A stretch of 64,000 nt of DNA, from the NCBI GenBank assembly GCA_963738025.1, contig CAVTWA010000003.1, positions 310,001 through 374,000 on the forward strand, read 5' to 3'. Under the pieces are notes generated by a model. The model had not been told where the DNA came from. It was given only the letters and a program-made list of their open reading frames with translations, and searched no databases. Made by a program: the position numbers and the translations under genes. Origin of the DNA: 20CM-2-55-15 sp963738025 (GTDB lineage: Bacteria > Acidobacteriota > Terriglobia > 20CM-2-55-15). Each line of letters opens with the position of its first letter. The first letter of the stretch is position 1. Shown here piece by piece: positions 37,285 through 45,502 of the stretch.

Positions 37285-37513
37285 ATTCTACGCATCTGCT
37301 TAGGTTACCCGTGACCACCCACGGTCTCTACGTTCACTCCGGGTGGAACCCACGTCAGACTTTCGCATGAGTACTCGAACATGATCCGAGCGTTGTCAGT
37401 TACTTAATTAGGAGCGTTTTGCTGATGTCGACCGCAGCACCGATTTTGGCAGGGGCCTTGCTATGCGAACACGTTGGTCTTTTCAACCGATAACCCCTCG
37501 ACAGGAAGAACAA

Positions 37514-38500
37514 ATGAATAGTCGGAAAATAGTGCTCGAACCGAAGGCCCAGGCCCTTGTAGATTCTCTCGCTTCACAAGGCGGCAAGCCGTTGTACGAG
37601 TTGTCTTATGCAGATGCACGCAAAGTGCTGGAAAATCTTCAGTCGTCGACAAGCGTTACCAGACTGCCGGCGGATGTTGAGGAGAAGATGCTTCCGGTCG
37701 GTCCCACCGGCCAGACCCCGGTAACGATTTATCGCCCCAAAGGATCAAAGGACGCCTTACCCGTCGTGATGTACTACCACGGTGGCGGCTGGATATTGGG
37801 CAGCAAGAACACGCACGATCGTTTATTGCGCGATCTGGTCAACGGCACCAACGCGGCATTTGTGTTTGTGAACTACACACCTTCTCCCGAAGCGCAATTT
37901 CCGGTTCCGATCGAACAGGGATTTGCGGCCGCGAAATACGTTTACGAACACGGCGATGAGCTTGGATTCGACACGACGCGGATGGCGCTGGCAGGTGACA
38001 GCGTGGGTGGAAATATGACCGCCGTTGTCGCCCAGCTTGCCAAAGAACGCAAAGGCCCCCCGATCCGGTATCAGGTACTTTTCTATCCGGTAACGGATGC
38101 GAGTATGTCGCAGGAATCCTACAAGGAGTTCACCAATGGTCCATGGTTGACGACCCCGGCAATGAAATGGTTCTGGGACGCTTATGCTCCCAACGCCGCA
38201 GATCGTAAGAAAACAATGGCTTCACCTCTTGCGGCGACGGTAGAACAATTGAAGGGTCTGCCTCCAGCCCTGGTTATCGTCGACGAAAACGATATTCTTC
38301 GCGACGAAGGCGACGAATACGCAAGAAAATTGACCCAGGCCGGCGTCGAAACCACGGCCGTGCGCATGCTCGCAACAATGCACGATTTTGCGATGCTGAA
38401 CCCTCTGGCCGGAACGCCGCCCACCAAAGCGGCGATCGAACTGGCGTGCCAGAAGCTCGCGGAAACTCTGGGATCGATCGCGAAGAGACCTGCCGCCTGA
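37514..38500 (+). CDS. Alpha/beta hydrolase, hormone-sensitive-lipase-type esterase
   Basis: 328 residues from the ATG at 37514 (AGGAAGAA upstream). HSL/family IV marks: the oxyanion motif YYHGGGWILGSK near residue 90, nucleophile GDSVGGN near 160, acid in VDENDILRDEGDEY, and the histidine in TMHDFAMLNPLAG. No signal peptide, so cytoplasmic. It hydrolyses short-chain esters; the natural substrate is unknown. Confidence 0.9.
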   Translation: MNSRKIVLEPKAQALVDSLASQGGKPLYELSYADARKVLENLQSSTSVTRLPADVEEKMLPVGPTGQTPVTIYRPKGSKDALPVVMYYHGGGWILGSKNTHDRLLRDLVNGTNAAFVFVNYTPSPEAQFPVPIEQGFAAAKYVYEHGDELGFDTTRMALAGDSVGGNMTAVVAQLAKERKGPPIRYQVLFYPVTDASMSQESYKEFTNGPWLTTPAMKWFWDAYAPNAADRKKTMASPLAATVEQLKGLPPALVIVDENDILRDEGDEYARKLTQAGVETTAVRMLATMHDFAMLNPLAGTPPTKAAIELACQKLAETLGSIAKRPAA

Positions 38501-38528
38501 TTGTGATCTACCCAATATAGTCGCGGGC

Positions 38529-38933
38529 TTACTCTGCAGCTTTAGTAGCCAGTGTTTCGACAACGGCAATGTTTTGCAGAAGATCGGCGGGCACACCGTG
38601 CCGCTGCATCACGTAGTCAGGACTGTTGTACGAAATCCAGACTCTTCCCCCATCGTCCTCCGAAACCAGAATCTTCAAGGGCAGGTCGATAGCGACGCTG
38701 GGCGCAGCCAGCATCAGCGGCGTACCCGCTTTGGGATTGCCGAAGATGATCAACTTGGTGGGACGCATTTTCAGTCCGACCTTTTCGGCTTCGCCGGAAT
38801 GGTCGACGATCGAAAACACGGTCACGCCTTTCGTTTCGAGTGCGCGCGTGAGATTTTTCAAGGTCTCATCTACCGTATGATTGCTTTGTTTGCTGACGAT
38901 GCCAGTGTTTGTATTCGGTGCCATAAGCGTCAC
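38529..38933 (-). CDS. DUF302 family protein
   Basis: 134 residues from a GTG at 38933, or 131 from the ATG at 38924; neither has a strong ribosome-binding site. DUF302 fold: SNHTVDETLKNLTRALETKG, VTVFSIVDHSGEAEKVGLKM, RPTKLIIFGNPKAGTPLMLA, APSVAIDLPLKILV and a final helix. Often found in oxidative or sulfur contexts but without a proven role. It lies 50 bases downstream of the MFS transporter gene on the same strand. Confidence 0.85.
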   Translation of the reverse strand: MTLMAPNTNTGIVSKQSNHTVDETLKNLTRALETKGVTVFSIVDHSGEAEKVGLKMRPTKLIIFGNPKAGTPLMLAAPSVAIDLPLKILVSEDDGGRVWISYNSPDYVMQRHGVPADLLQNIAVVETLATKAAE

Positions 38934-38983
38934 GTCGATATTTCCAGGATACGGATTTTCAGAATAAAGGAAGGGGAAATTCG

Positions 38984-40567
38984 CTACTTTGCCGTTGGGC
39001 GCCTGAGTGTTATCCAGGCGGTCGCGGCGCTGAGCAGGGCAAGTCCGGAAGCAGAAAGCATGACCAGGCGAAAACCGGAAATAAAAGACGCGTGAATGGA
39101 TTGGTGAATTTCTTCTCTCACATTTGCGTCGGCGTTCTGAGGTATTTCGATTGCCGCCAGTCTTGCGCGCTGGCTATCGATGGCGTGACGGATTCCGGGC
39201 TCAAGACTTAACGCCGATAAGCGAAACGAAAGATCCCGATTAAAACCGGCAAGCATGACAATACCGAGAATGGCGATCGACAGGAGAGCCGCCAGTCGCG
39301 AAACGGCATTGTTGATTCCTGAAGCCGTGCCAGCGTGCGCTTCGGAGACCGAATTCATTACCGTCGTCGTAAGCGGAGCAACGCTTATCGCCATGCCCAA
39401 CCCAAGTACGATAACTGCCGGGAGAAACGTCTTTAAGTAGGTGCCCCCCATTCCGATCAACGCAAACAAGACAAACCCGATTGCCACAATCAGAGGTCCC
39501 ACGACCAGCGGCAGCCTGGCGCCATGACGATCCACCAATCCACCCGACCAGCGCGACAAGAGAAACATCAGGAGAATGAACGGCAGCATGGACGCTCCCG
39601 CCGCTGTAGCCGAGTACTCCTGCACTTGAATCAGATTCAGCGGGAGAAAGAAGAACAGGCCGCTCAACGCGCTGTATAAAAACAGCGTCAGCGCATTCAT
39701 CCCGGCGAACTCCCGCGACCGAAACAGGGCGAGAGGAAGTAGTGGTGTCTTGCTTTGAACCTCGACCATGACAAACGCAACCAGCGCCAAAACGCCCAGA
39801 CAAAACGCGGCGATGATTCCCGGGGCGTTCCATGAACGGTTTGAAGATTCGATCAACGCATATACGACGCCACCTAGTCCGATGGTCGCCAAAACGGCGC
39901 CCGCCCAATCCAGCGTGCCGGTTGCATGAACATTGCGGCTTTCAGGTACATACCTGATTGTCAGCGCTAACGCGATGGCGGCCAACGGTATATTGATGAA
40001 AAAGGCCCAACGCCACGAACCATGCTCGATCAGGAAACCTCCGAGAACGGGGCCCACCGCAGCGGTGATCGACGTAAAACCGGACCATGTGCCGATGGCC
40101 CGGCCTCGATCACGCTTATCAAATGAAGCGCTGATGATCGCGAGGCTTCCCGGTAACATCAACGCGGCGCCCACTCCCTGTACGCAGCGCGCAATGATCA
40201 ATTGACCGATGTCAGGCGCAAGACCACACCAGGCCGATGCCATGGCGAAAAGGACGACGCCCACCATGTAGGTTCGTTTGCGGCCATAAATGTCGCCCAG
40301 AGATCCGCCGACCAGCATCAAAGCCGCAAGTAAAAGAGCGTAAGCTTCGACGACCCATTGCACGTCGCTGACGGTTGCATTGAGATTCGCCTGCAGCGCA
40401 GGTAACGCGAGGTTGACAACACTTCCGTCGATAAACGCAAGGCTCGACCCGATAATCGTCGCTGCAAGAATCCACGGCGCTGCGTCGGACGAACACGGAG
40501 CCAGAGTCGGCGGAGCGAGAATGACGCCCTCGGCGCACGGTTCCACAATCGAAGGAATCCGCTTCAT
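38984..40567 (-). CDS. MFS transporter, DHA2 (EmrB/QacA) drug-efflux family
   Basis: 527 residues, AGGAAGAA before the ATG. About 14 membrane helices. Family marks: FIDGSVVNLALPALQANLNA in helix 1, WVVEAYALLLAALMLVGGSL, motif A GDIYGRKRTYMVGVVLFA, RCVQGVGAALMLPGSLAIIS, and motif C-like AAVGPVLGGFLIEHGSWRWA. It exports drugs or metabolites with proton antiport. Substrate unknown. Divergent from the cytochrome gene at 40780 across a hairpin repeat. Confidence 0.92.
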   Translation of the reverse strand: MKRIPSIVEPCAEGVILAPPTLAPCSSDAAPWILAATIIGSSLAFIDGSVVNLALPALQANLNATVSDVQWVVEAYALLLAALMLVGGSLGDIYGRKRTYMVGVVLFAMASAWCGLAPDIGQLIIARCVQGVGAALMLPGSLAIISASFDKRDRGRAIGTWSGFTSITAAVGPVLGGFLIEHGSWRWAFFINIPLAAIALALTIRYVPESRNVHATGTLDWAGAVLATIGLGGVVYALIESSNRSWNAPGIIAAFCLGVLALVAFVMVEVQSKTPLLPLALFRSREFAGMNALTLFLYSALSGLFFFLPLNLIQVQEYSATAAGASMLPFILLMFLLSRWSGGLVDRHGARLPLVVGPLIVAIGFVLFALIGMGGTYLKTFLPAVIVLGLGMAISVAPLTTTVMNSVSEAHAGTASGINNAVSRLAALLSIAILGIVMLAGFNRDLSFRLSALSLEPGIRHAIDSQRARLAAIEIPQNADANVREEIHQSIHASFISGFRLVMLSASGLALLSAATAWITLRRPTAK

Positions 40568-40630
40568 ATCAATTCTTCCTGCATACTCATTGCCTGCTTT
40601 CTAAGCCAGTGGCGGCTTGGCCCCTTTCGC

Positions 40631-40730
40631 CCCCAAAATGACTAATGACCATTGAGAATTGAGAATTGACCATTTTCTGCCGAATGCTTTGTCAATTCTC
40701 AATGGTCAATAGTCATTAGTCATTTTGGGG
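40631..40730. repeat. 40-bp imperfect inverted repeat (hairpin, family E)
   Basis: Arms 40631-40670 (starts CCCCAAAATGACTAATGAC) and 40691-40730 pair over 40 positions with about four mismatches, around a 20-base loop. The arms themselves contain short tandem pieces (ATTGAGAATTGAGAATTGAC). It lies in the divergent region between the MFS and cytochrome genes, just upstream of a candidate promoter. Confidence 0.88.
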
Positions 40731-40767
40731 AACCGAACAGGAGACATCGCAACGCGCAGGTCCGCGT

Positions 40768-40773
40768 TAGAAT
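40768..40773 (+). promoter_or_regulatory. Candidate -10 box of a leaderless promoter
   Basis: TAGAAT, then six bases (GATCCA), then the ATG at 40780: the same geometry as at 17445. No Shine-Dalgarno site is present. No convincing -35 box was seen. Confidence 0.5.
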
Positions 40774-40779
40774 GATCCA

Positions 40780-41334
40780 ATGTTTAGACTGGCTTTGTCT
40801 CTGCCCATCGTCGTGATGAGTCTACGCCTGGTTTTGCCGGCGCAAACGGATTCCAATCGTGCAGAAACACCCAAAACGTCCACAGCGGCGATGCAGGTTC
40901 AGTCCAATCTGAACCAGTTGATGCGTGGCGTCCTCTACCCGGCTGCGAACGTGGTTTTCTCAGCGCAAACCGACGACCCCGCGACCAGAAAGCGCCCGCC
41001 CGGGGTGGATCCCTCATTGGCAACAGATCCCCTGGTCAGCACGTTCGGGGGTTGGCAGGCTGTCGAGAACGCGGCACTCGCTCTTACGGACTCCGCTAAT
41101 CTCCTTTTGATCCCCGGACGACAGTGTGCAAATGGCGTGCCCGCTCCAATCGACAGTCCCGATTGGGCGAGATTTGTTCAAGATCTTCGGGACGCCGGAG
41201 GAAAGGCCTACAAGGCAGCCCTGACCAAGGATCAGGACAAGATGATCGAAGCCTCGGATACGTTGACGCAGGCGTGTGCCGGTTGTCACAGGAAATGGCG
41301 TGAAAAGCCGAGGCTCGCAGACCGTTGCAAATAG
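40780..41334 (+). CDS. Exported c-type cytochrome-like protein
   Basis: 184 residues. Signal peptide LALSLPIVVMSLRLVLPAQ. Then a helical domain (AMQVQSNLNQLMRGVLYPAA, NAALALTDSANLLLIPGRQC, WARFVQDLRDAGGKAYKAAL) and, near the C-terminus, the single haem motif CAGCH (TQACAGCHRKWREKPRLADR). A four-helix bundle with the haem site near the end is the plan of cytochrome c' (class II). It is probably a periplasmic electron carrier or gas-binding protein. Confidence 0.78.
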   Translation: MFRLALSLPIVVMSLRLVLPAQTDSNRAETPKTSTAAMQVQSNLNQLMRGVLYPAANVVFSAQTDDPATRKRPPGVDPSLATDPLVSTFGGWQAVENAALALTDSANLLLIPGRQCANGVPAPIDSPDWARFVQDLRDAGGKAYKAALTKDQDKMIEASDTLTQACAGCHRKWREKPRLADRCK

Positions 41335-41367
41335 AACCGCGATGCAGATGTGTCCAAGGACAGAACG

Positions 41368-42129
41368 ATGATTTCAGGTCAACGATTCAAGGATCAATTC
41401 AACAAGATGGGTGTCGCCGATTATGACGCTTATTACGCCCTGTTGAAGTTTCGCCGCAGCGTCCGCGGATTTCGCAATAAACCCGTTCCGAAGCAGATGA
41501 TTGGAAAGATCCTGGAAGCTGCGCGTTGGGCGCCGTCGGCAGGAAATTCACAGCCCTGGGAATTTCTTGTCGTCGAGAACAGAAAAACCATTCAGGAACT
41601 CGCAAGCCTGTACGAATACCAGATGAAGGAAAAGAAGTGGCTCGAGTCAACTCGCGAGAAAGAAATGCGGCTGTATGTCGGCAAGCGGCCCGTCGAAGGC
41701 AAGGCTCCTTTTCGTGGCGCCCACTGCATGATTTTCTTTCTCGCAGATGAGCGGTGGGGAAATGCTTTTCCCTCCCGCACCTGGCTGGACAAAGGGCCCC
41801 AACACATTATCAGCAGCATGGCGAATGCGGTTTTCGCCATGCACTGCGCCGCCGCGACGCTCGGGCTTGCGACTCAATGGCTCAGCGACTTCGGTTCACC
41901 GTGGCTCGCGGGAATGACGAAAAACCTTCTCGGAATACCACGCCTTTATAAGATCTACGACACCATGCCGGTCGGTTATCCCAGGTACTACCCGAAGCCA
42001 CGCCATCTAAAGAACCTGACAGACATCGTTCATTATGAAACTTACGATCCACAGAAACGGCGGACCGAAGAAGACATCTGTAACTACATTGCGCAATTCA
42101 TCCGTCCCGGCCTGAAGTTCTCCATCTAG
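41368..42129 (+). CDS. Nitroreductase-family protein
   Basis: 253 residues from the ATG at 41368 (AAGGAC upstream); a GTG at 41350 would add six residues. FMN-binding nitroreductase fold: LKFRRSVRGFRNKPVPKQMI, AARWAPSAGNSQPWEFLVVE, then an insertion (YEYQMKEKKWLESTREKEMR), SSMANAVFAMHCAAATLGLA, TQWLSDFG and VGYPRYYPKPRHLKNLTDIV near the end. Catalyses two-electron reductions with NAD(P)H, or a related dehydrogenation. Substrate unknown. Confidence 0.88.
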   Translation: MISGQRFKDQFNKMGVADYDAYYALLKFRRSVRGFRNKPVPKQMIGKILEAARWAPSAGNSQPWEFLVVENRKTIQELASLYEYQMKEKKWLESTREKEMRLYVGKRPVEGKAPFRGAHCMIFFLADERWGNAFPSRTWLDKGPQHIISSMANAVFAMHCAAATLGLATQWLSDFGSPWLAGMTKNLLGIPRLYKIYDTMPVGYPRYYPKPRHLKNLTDIVHYETYDPQKRRTEEDICNYIAQFIRPGLKFSI

Positions 42130-42146
42130 TTGCGCGCCAGAATGTC

Positions 42147-42278
42147 AAATGTCCGTTGACTGTTATGCGCCGATAAATGCACTTGTTTCGATGATGAATG
42201 AGCAATGCAAGTCCGACGTTGCGCATTCAGCTATCGCACTAAGCGCATTGATCGGCGCATAACAGTCAACGGACATTT
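42147..42278. repeat. 28-bp perfect inverted repeat with longer imperfect stem (family D)
   Basis: Arms 42147-42174 (starts AAATGTCCGTTGACTGTTAT) and 42251-42278 are exact complements; pairing goes on imperfectly inward (AAATGCACTT against AAGCGCATTG). The core CGTTGACTGTT matches the 44-bp hairpin at 29674. It lies between the 3' ends of the convergent nitroreductase and phosphoesterase genes. Confidence 0.9.
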
Positions 42279-42290
42279 AACTGGGGGCGA

Positions 42291-43520
42291 CTAAGGCTTC
42301 TTCGGTACGGCGCCGGGATCGAACAAATCCGAAAGATCATTGGCGTCGGCCGCATCCCGTACAAGAGGTCCGACGCGGAAGATTTCCTGCAGCGTCTTCA
42401 AGTCGGAGGAATGCGTATAGTTGACCGGGCTCGCATAAGGAAGCCCTTTAACGTTTGCATGAGCGCGCGATGAAATCACAATCTCGCCGATCGTGTGATT
42501 GAAGTCATCCTGGTTGTCATTAGCAACGCCATCGCCTTCCGATTCATCAAACCAGATGATGATCGCCCCGTGGTTCTTGTAGGCGTCCGATCCCATGATG
42601 ACGGGAATAATCTGGCTCAGGAAATCATCGCCCTGCAGGATTTTTGCCGGATCGCCGCTGAGTCCTTTGTATCCGCCGGTCAGCGTCGTATGCATGTCGT
42701 TAAACTGATTCGGAGTGATCCAGTTGTAGTCGGCCACATCGTTGTTGGCTAAGTCGATTTCCAGCTGTTGCAGAGGGGCATAGTGCGAGGACATCGGGTT
42801 CATCGTCGTTCTATCCCCGCCTCCGGCAGTATCCGTGAAGAACACCATGGGATTGTGCTTGGAAGCGTAGTTGTATTGGCTGGATCCGTTGTACTTATTG
42901 ACGCCGGCAGCGAAGTTTCCTGAAATGCTTTGCAAGGGCACCGTCCACTGACTCTGCGGCAATGGGGTGTTTATCAGGTTTCCGGTGCTGTCTTTTGCGA
43001 GATCGACGTCTTCCTGATATGACTTCCAGGTTTTGCCTGCATTCGTCAGAAGGGTGCTCAGGTGGAAGTTAGTATCCTGAACCGTCACCGGCTGTCCTAT
43101 GTTCGCCCCTATGGCAAATGAGTACGGATCACTGTCATTCAACACACCAAAATTGCTGCCGCCTTCCGCCCAGATGTAGTTCGGCTCCGAAGGATGAACA
43201 TGAGGATTGCCTCCATTCGGAGTGGCTAAAACACTGTGGTATGCAGTCGCATAGGAGACCTGCTGGCTGATGTTGACGAGGTGACCATTGACAAACGCCA
43301 CCGCCGTGCCATTGACGAGACTGTTAATGAACGGCGCGGCCGGGTTCTGATAAATCTGCTGGATGCTGCCGGTGAACTGGTTAACCGGCTGGGTCCAGTT
43401 GTGATTCTCCATCGCAATGACGAAAACAGTTTTGATTTCTTCGGCTCTTGCAGACAGGCTGGCGGACACTATAAAGAGTGCGAGCAGACCAAACACACGA
43501 ACGCGTCTGAACTTTGACAT
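42291..43520 (-). CDS. Secreted phosphoesterase (acid phosphatase / phospholipase C-like)
   Basis: 409 residues, GGAGGA before the ATG. Signal peptide VFGLLALFIVSASLSARA. Alkaline-phosphatase-superfamily phosphoesterase marks: VFVIAMENHNWTQPVNQFTG with the metal-binding Glu-Asn, SYATAYHSVLATPNGGNPHV, SYQEDVDLAKDSTGN, VADYNWITPNQFNDMH, and IIIWFDESEGDGVANDNQDD with HTIGEIVIS. Likely cleaves phosphomonoesters or phospholipid head groups outside the cell to obtain phosphate. A stretch of 160 bases without a gene follows up to 43684. Confidence 0.87.
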   Translation of the reverse strand: MSKFRRVRVFGLLALFIVSASLSARAEEIKTVFVIAMENHNWTQPVNQFTGSIQQIYQNPAAPFINSLVNGTAVAFVNGHLVNISQQVSYATAYHSVLATPNGGNPHVHPSEPNYIWAEGGSNFGVLNDSDPYSFAIGANIGQPVTVQDTNFHLSTLLTNAGKTWKSYQEDVDLAKDSTGNLINTPLPQSQWTVPLQSISGNFAAGVNKYNGSSQYNYASKHNPMVFFTDTAGGGDRTTMNPMSSHYAPLQQLEIDLANNDVADYNWITPNQFNDMHTTLTGGYKGLSGDPAKILQGDDFLSQIIPVIMGSDAYKNHGAIIIWFDESEGDGVANDNQDDFNHTIGEIVISSRAHANVKGLPYASPVNYTHSSDLKTLQEIFRVGPLVRDAADANDLSDLFDPGAVPKKP

Positions 43521-43684
43521 TTATCCTCCAATTGTGAGCTTTGCGGATCGGGCCGCACCTTCACAAATAGGAGGTCTGTGTTACGGAAACGTGACCAGCA
43601 TGTTTCCCGGGAATTAAGATTGTGCTAACGCCCCGTAATTTTTCCTTCAAGTCTCCGTAACATTCGCGAACTTCGTTCTAATTA

Positions 43685-44236
43685 CTATTTTTCCACATTA
43701 ATCGTGACGTCGATTTTGACGATGTCCGCACTACCCTTGTCGCTGGCGGCGACAAATTGCTTCGATTCGCCATCCTTGAGAAGAATGGAATTCGTATAGG
43801 TAAAATTTCGAAGAACCGGAGCCGTAATCAGATTTGCACCGCTTCCTGCGGTAGCCGGTTTATCCGCGGCGGACCGGTCATTGATTGAGAGAGTCACATT
43901 TAAGCGGCCGTTCTCTGCGCTTTTTACACCGCAGTCGATATTGGTGCCGACGTCAACGTAATTGAAAGACGGTTTGTCGGCTGCCGTCGCTCCGCTCGGC
44001 ACCGGCACTTGCGCGCCGGTCCGCACGGAGACTCGATCGCCGTTTGCGGTTACCAGCATTGTGAAAGGCAGATTGCTGGTCTTGCGGTCGCCTTCGTAAC
44101 GCGACAGGACGACCTGAACTTTGACGGTGGGCCCTTTCTCCGGCTCCGGCGGCTTCTGTTGTCCCAACGCGGCAACCGCGAGCAGCGGTAAAAGCGTGAA
44201 CACGCATGCTATGACTCGATAATTTCTCATCATCAT
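43685..44236 (-). CDS. Secreted hypothetical protein linked to an ECF sigma operon
   Basis: 183 residues (three ATG codons in a row; any may start, with AAGGAG just upstream). Signal peptide VIACVFTLLPLLAVAALG. The mature part is beta-rich: VKVQVVLSRYEGDRKTSNLP, FTMLVTANGDRVSVRTGAQV, VDVGTNIDCGVKSAENGRLN, LRNFTYTNSILLKDGESKQF. This resembles the beta-domain of secretin or pilus-assembly proteins without the pore, but that is only inferred. It lies eight bases after the anti-sigma-like gene, so it is probably the third gene of the operon. Confidence 0.7.
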   Translation of the reverse strand: MMMRNYRVIACVFTLLPLLAVAALGQQKPPEPEKGPTVKVQVVLSRYEGDRKTSNLPFTMLVTANGDRVSVRTGAQVPVPSGATAADKPSFNYVDVGTNIDCGVKSAENGRLNVTLSINDRSAADKPATAGSGANLITAPVLRNFTYTNSILLKDGESKQFVAASDKGSADIVKIDVTINVEK

Positions 44237-44244
44237 CTCCTTAT

Positions 44245-44811
44245 CTATTCGACCGCCGGTTGCGGCAGTTCAATCGGCTCAACTGTGATGGGCGGCGGCG
44301 CCGGCAGCGGCTCGGCATCAATCTCGCGCGTTTGAAATTCCTCAACCTTGGGTTCAAAAGGGCGTGGCAACTCGCCCACTTCGCGGTTAAACAAACGGTG
44401 CAACGCGCGGGTTTCATCGGCGGCAATCAACAGTTGCGGTTCGCCTTTCACAGCCTTCGAGACTCGACGATGCGGCTCGGGTGCTTTCACTGTAAGAGAC
44501 GCAACGGCCGGAGACGCGGACGCCGGACTCGAGGTCGTTGCCGCCAGATCCGTTGTCGCATGACGGGGCGGAATGGTACCTCCTCGAGGCAGGAAAACGA
44601 GAAGCGCCGCCACGATGGATGCGACAAACCCGGCAGCAGCAAGAGTCCAGCGGGAATTCGATAAGACTCGTTCCGGTTCGCGACCGGCACGGGCGCGCAC
44701 GCGGGCTACGAAGCCGGGCGGTGGATCGACAGACAACAGATTGCGAAGTTCGCGCCCGATCCCTTCTTCAAATTCCACATCTGCCGGATCTTTGCTTTTC
44801 ATTGCAACCAT
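44245..44811 (-). CDS. Single-pass membrane protein, probable anti-sigma factor
   Basis: 188 residues. An acidic N-terminal cytoplasmic part (DPADVEFEEGIGRELRNLLS, VDPPPGFVARVRARAG), one membrane helix (WTLAAAGFVASIVAALLVFL, about residues 54-74), then a Pro/Ala-rich outer part. No zinc-binding HxxxCxxC motif is visible. It overlaps the sigma gene by 13 bases, the usual place for an anti-sigma factor. The function is inferred from position and layout. Confidence 0.7.
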   Translation of the reverse strand: MVAMKSKDPADVEFEEGIGRELRNLLSVDPPPGFVARVRARAGREPERVLSNSRWTLAAAGFVASIVAALLVFLPRGGTIPPRHATTDLAATTSSPASASPAVASLTVKAPEPHRRVSKAVKGEPQLLIAADETRALHRLFNREVGELPRPFEPKVEEFQTREIDAEPLPAPPPITVEPIELPQPAVE

Positions 44812-45338
44812 TCCCTCAAGCGCCGCCTCGCGAGAAACAAGCGCGATTTGACGGTTCCTTCCGGCAAGCGCAGCAACGACGCGATCTCACGAACATCTTG
44901 CTCTTCGATGCCGGCCATGACGATCACGATCCTCAGTTTCTCAGGTAACGCGTCGATGGCCTGCCACAACTTCTCCGCCCGTTCCCGTTCGATGACGCTT
45001 TGCACGGGAGATGGCGCTCCGGACGGCCCGACTTCAGCCGCGGTTTCCCGCACTATGCGCCTCCGCTCCGAACGCGCTCGATTGATCGACATCCGCCAGG
45101 TCATCCTCACCAGCCAGGCGCGGAAACGATCCGGGTCTCGAAGCTGTCCGAAACGGCGATACGCCTTCGCGAACGCTTCCTGTGCGACCTCTTCGGCATC
45201 CTCCGAATTCCTCAGTACTGCAAACGCCACGCGAAACGTCAGCCTTCCCGTCTGCGCGATCCGGGCTTCAAATTCCTGCTTGAAATCTTCCTCCATAGCG
45301 GGGAGAACACCGGCGATTGTTTTTACCTGGTCATACAT
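44799..45338 (-). CDS. ECF RNA polymerase sigma factor
   Basis: 179 residues from the ATG at 45338 (an internal ATG at 45296 is possible; neither has a good ribosome-binding site). Sigma2: FRVAFAVLRNSEDAEEVAQE and AFAKAYRRFGQLRDPDRFRA, WLVRMTWRMSINRAR. Sigma4: IDALPEKLRIVIVMAGIEEQ, DVREIASLLRLPEGTVKSRL and FLARRRLREWL. Complete. It should direct transcription of its own operon (sigma, anti-sigma, secreted protein) and others. 45407-45425 upstream carries a short family C hairpin (AGCCGCGGTAGCGGCT). Confidence 0.9.
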   Translation of the reverse strand: MYDQVKTIAGVLPAMEEDFKQEFEARIAQTGRLTFRVAFAVLRNSEDAEEVAQEAFAKAYRRFGQLRDPDRFRAWLVRMTWRMSINRARSERRRIVRETAAEVGPSGAPSPVQSVIERERAEKLWQAIDALPEKLRIVIVMAGIEEQDVREIASLLRLPEGTVKSRLFLARRRLREWLQ

Positions 45339-45502
45339 GGGATCGAATCATTGTCTTCATTCAACAAGACGCCGCGGAAGGCCTTCGGGTTCACCGGGCT
45401 TTTAGCCGCGGTAGCGGCTCCGGCCCTGGTTTGCAAAAACCGGCGGTTTCACCTACGCTCTAGCGAAGTTTTCCAGAAGCCCATCGACGGGGAGGTTCCA
45501 CA

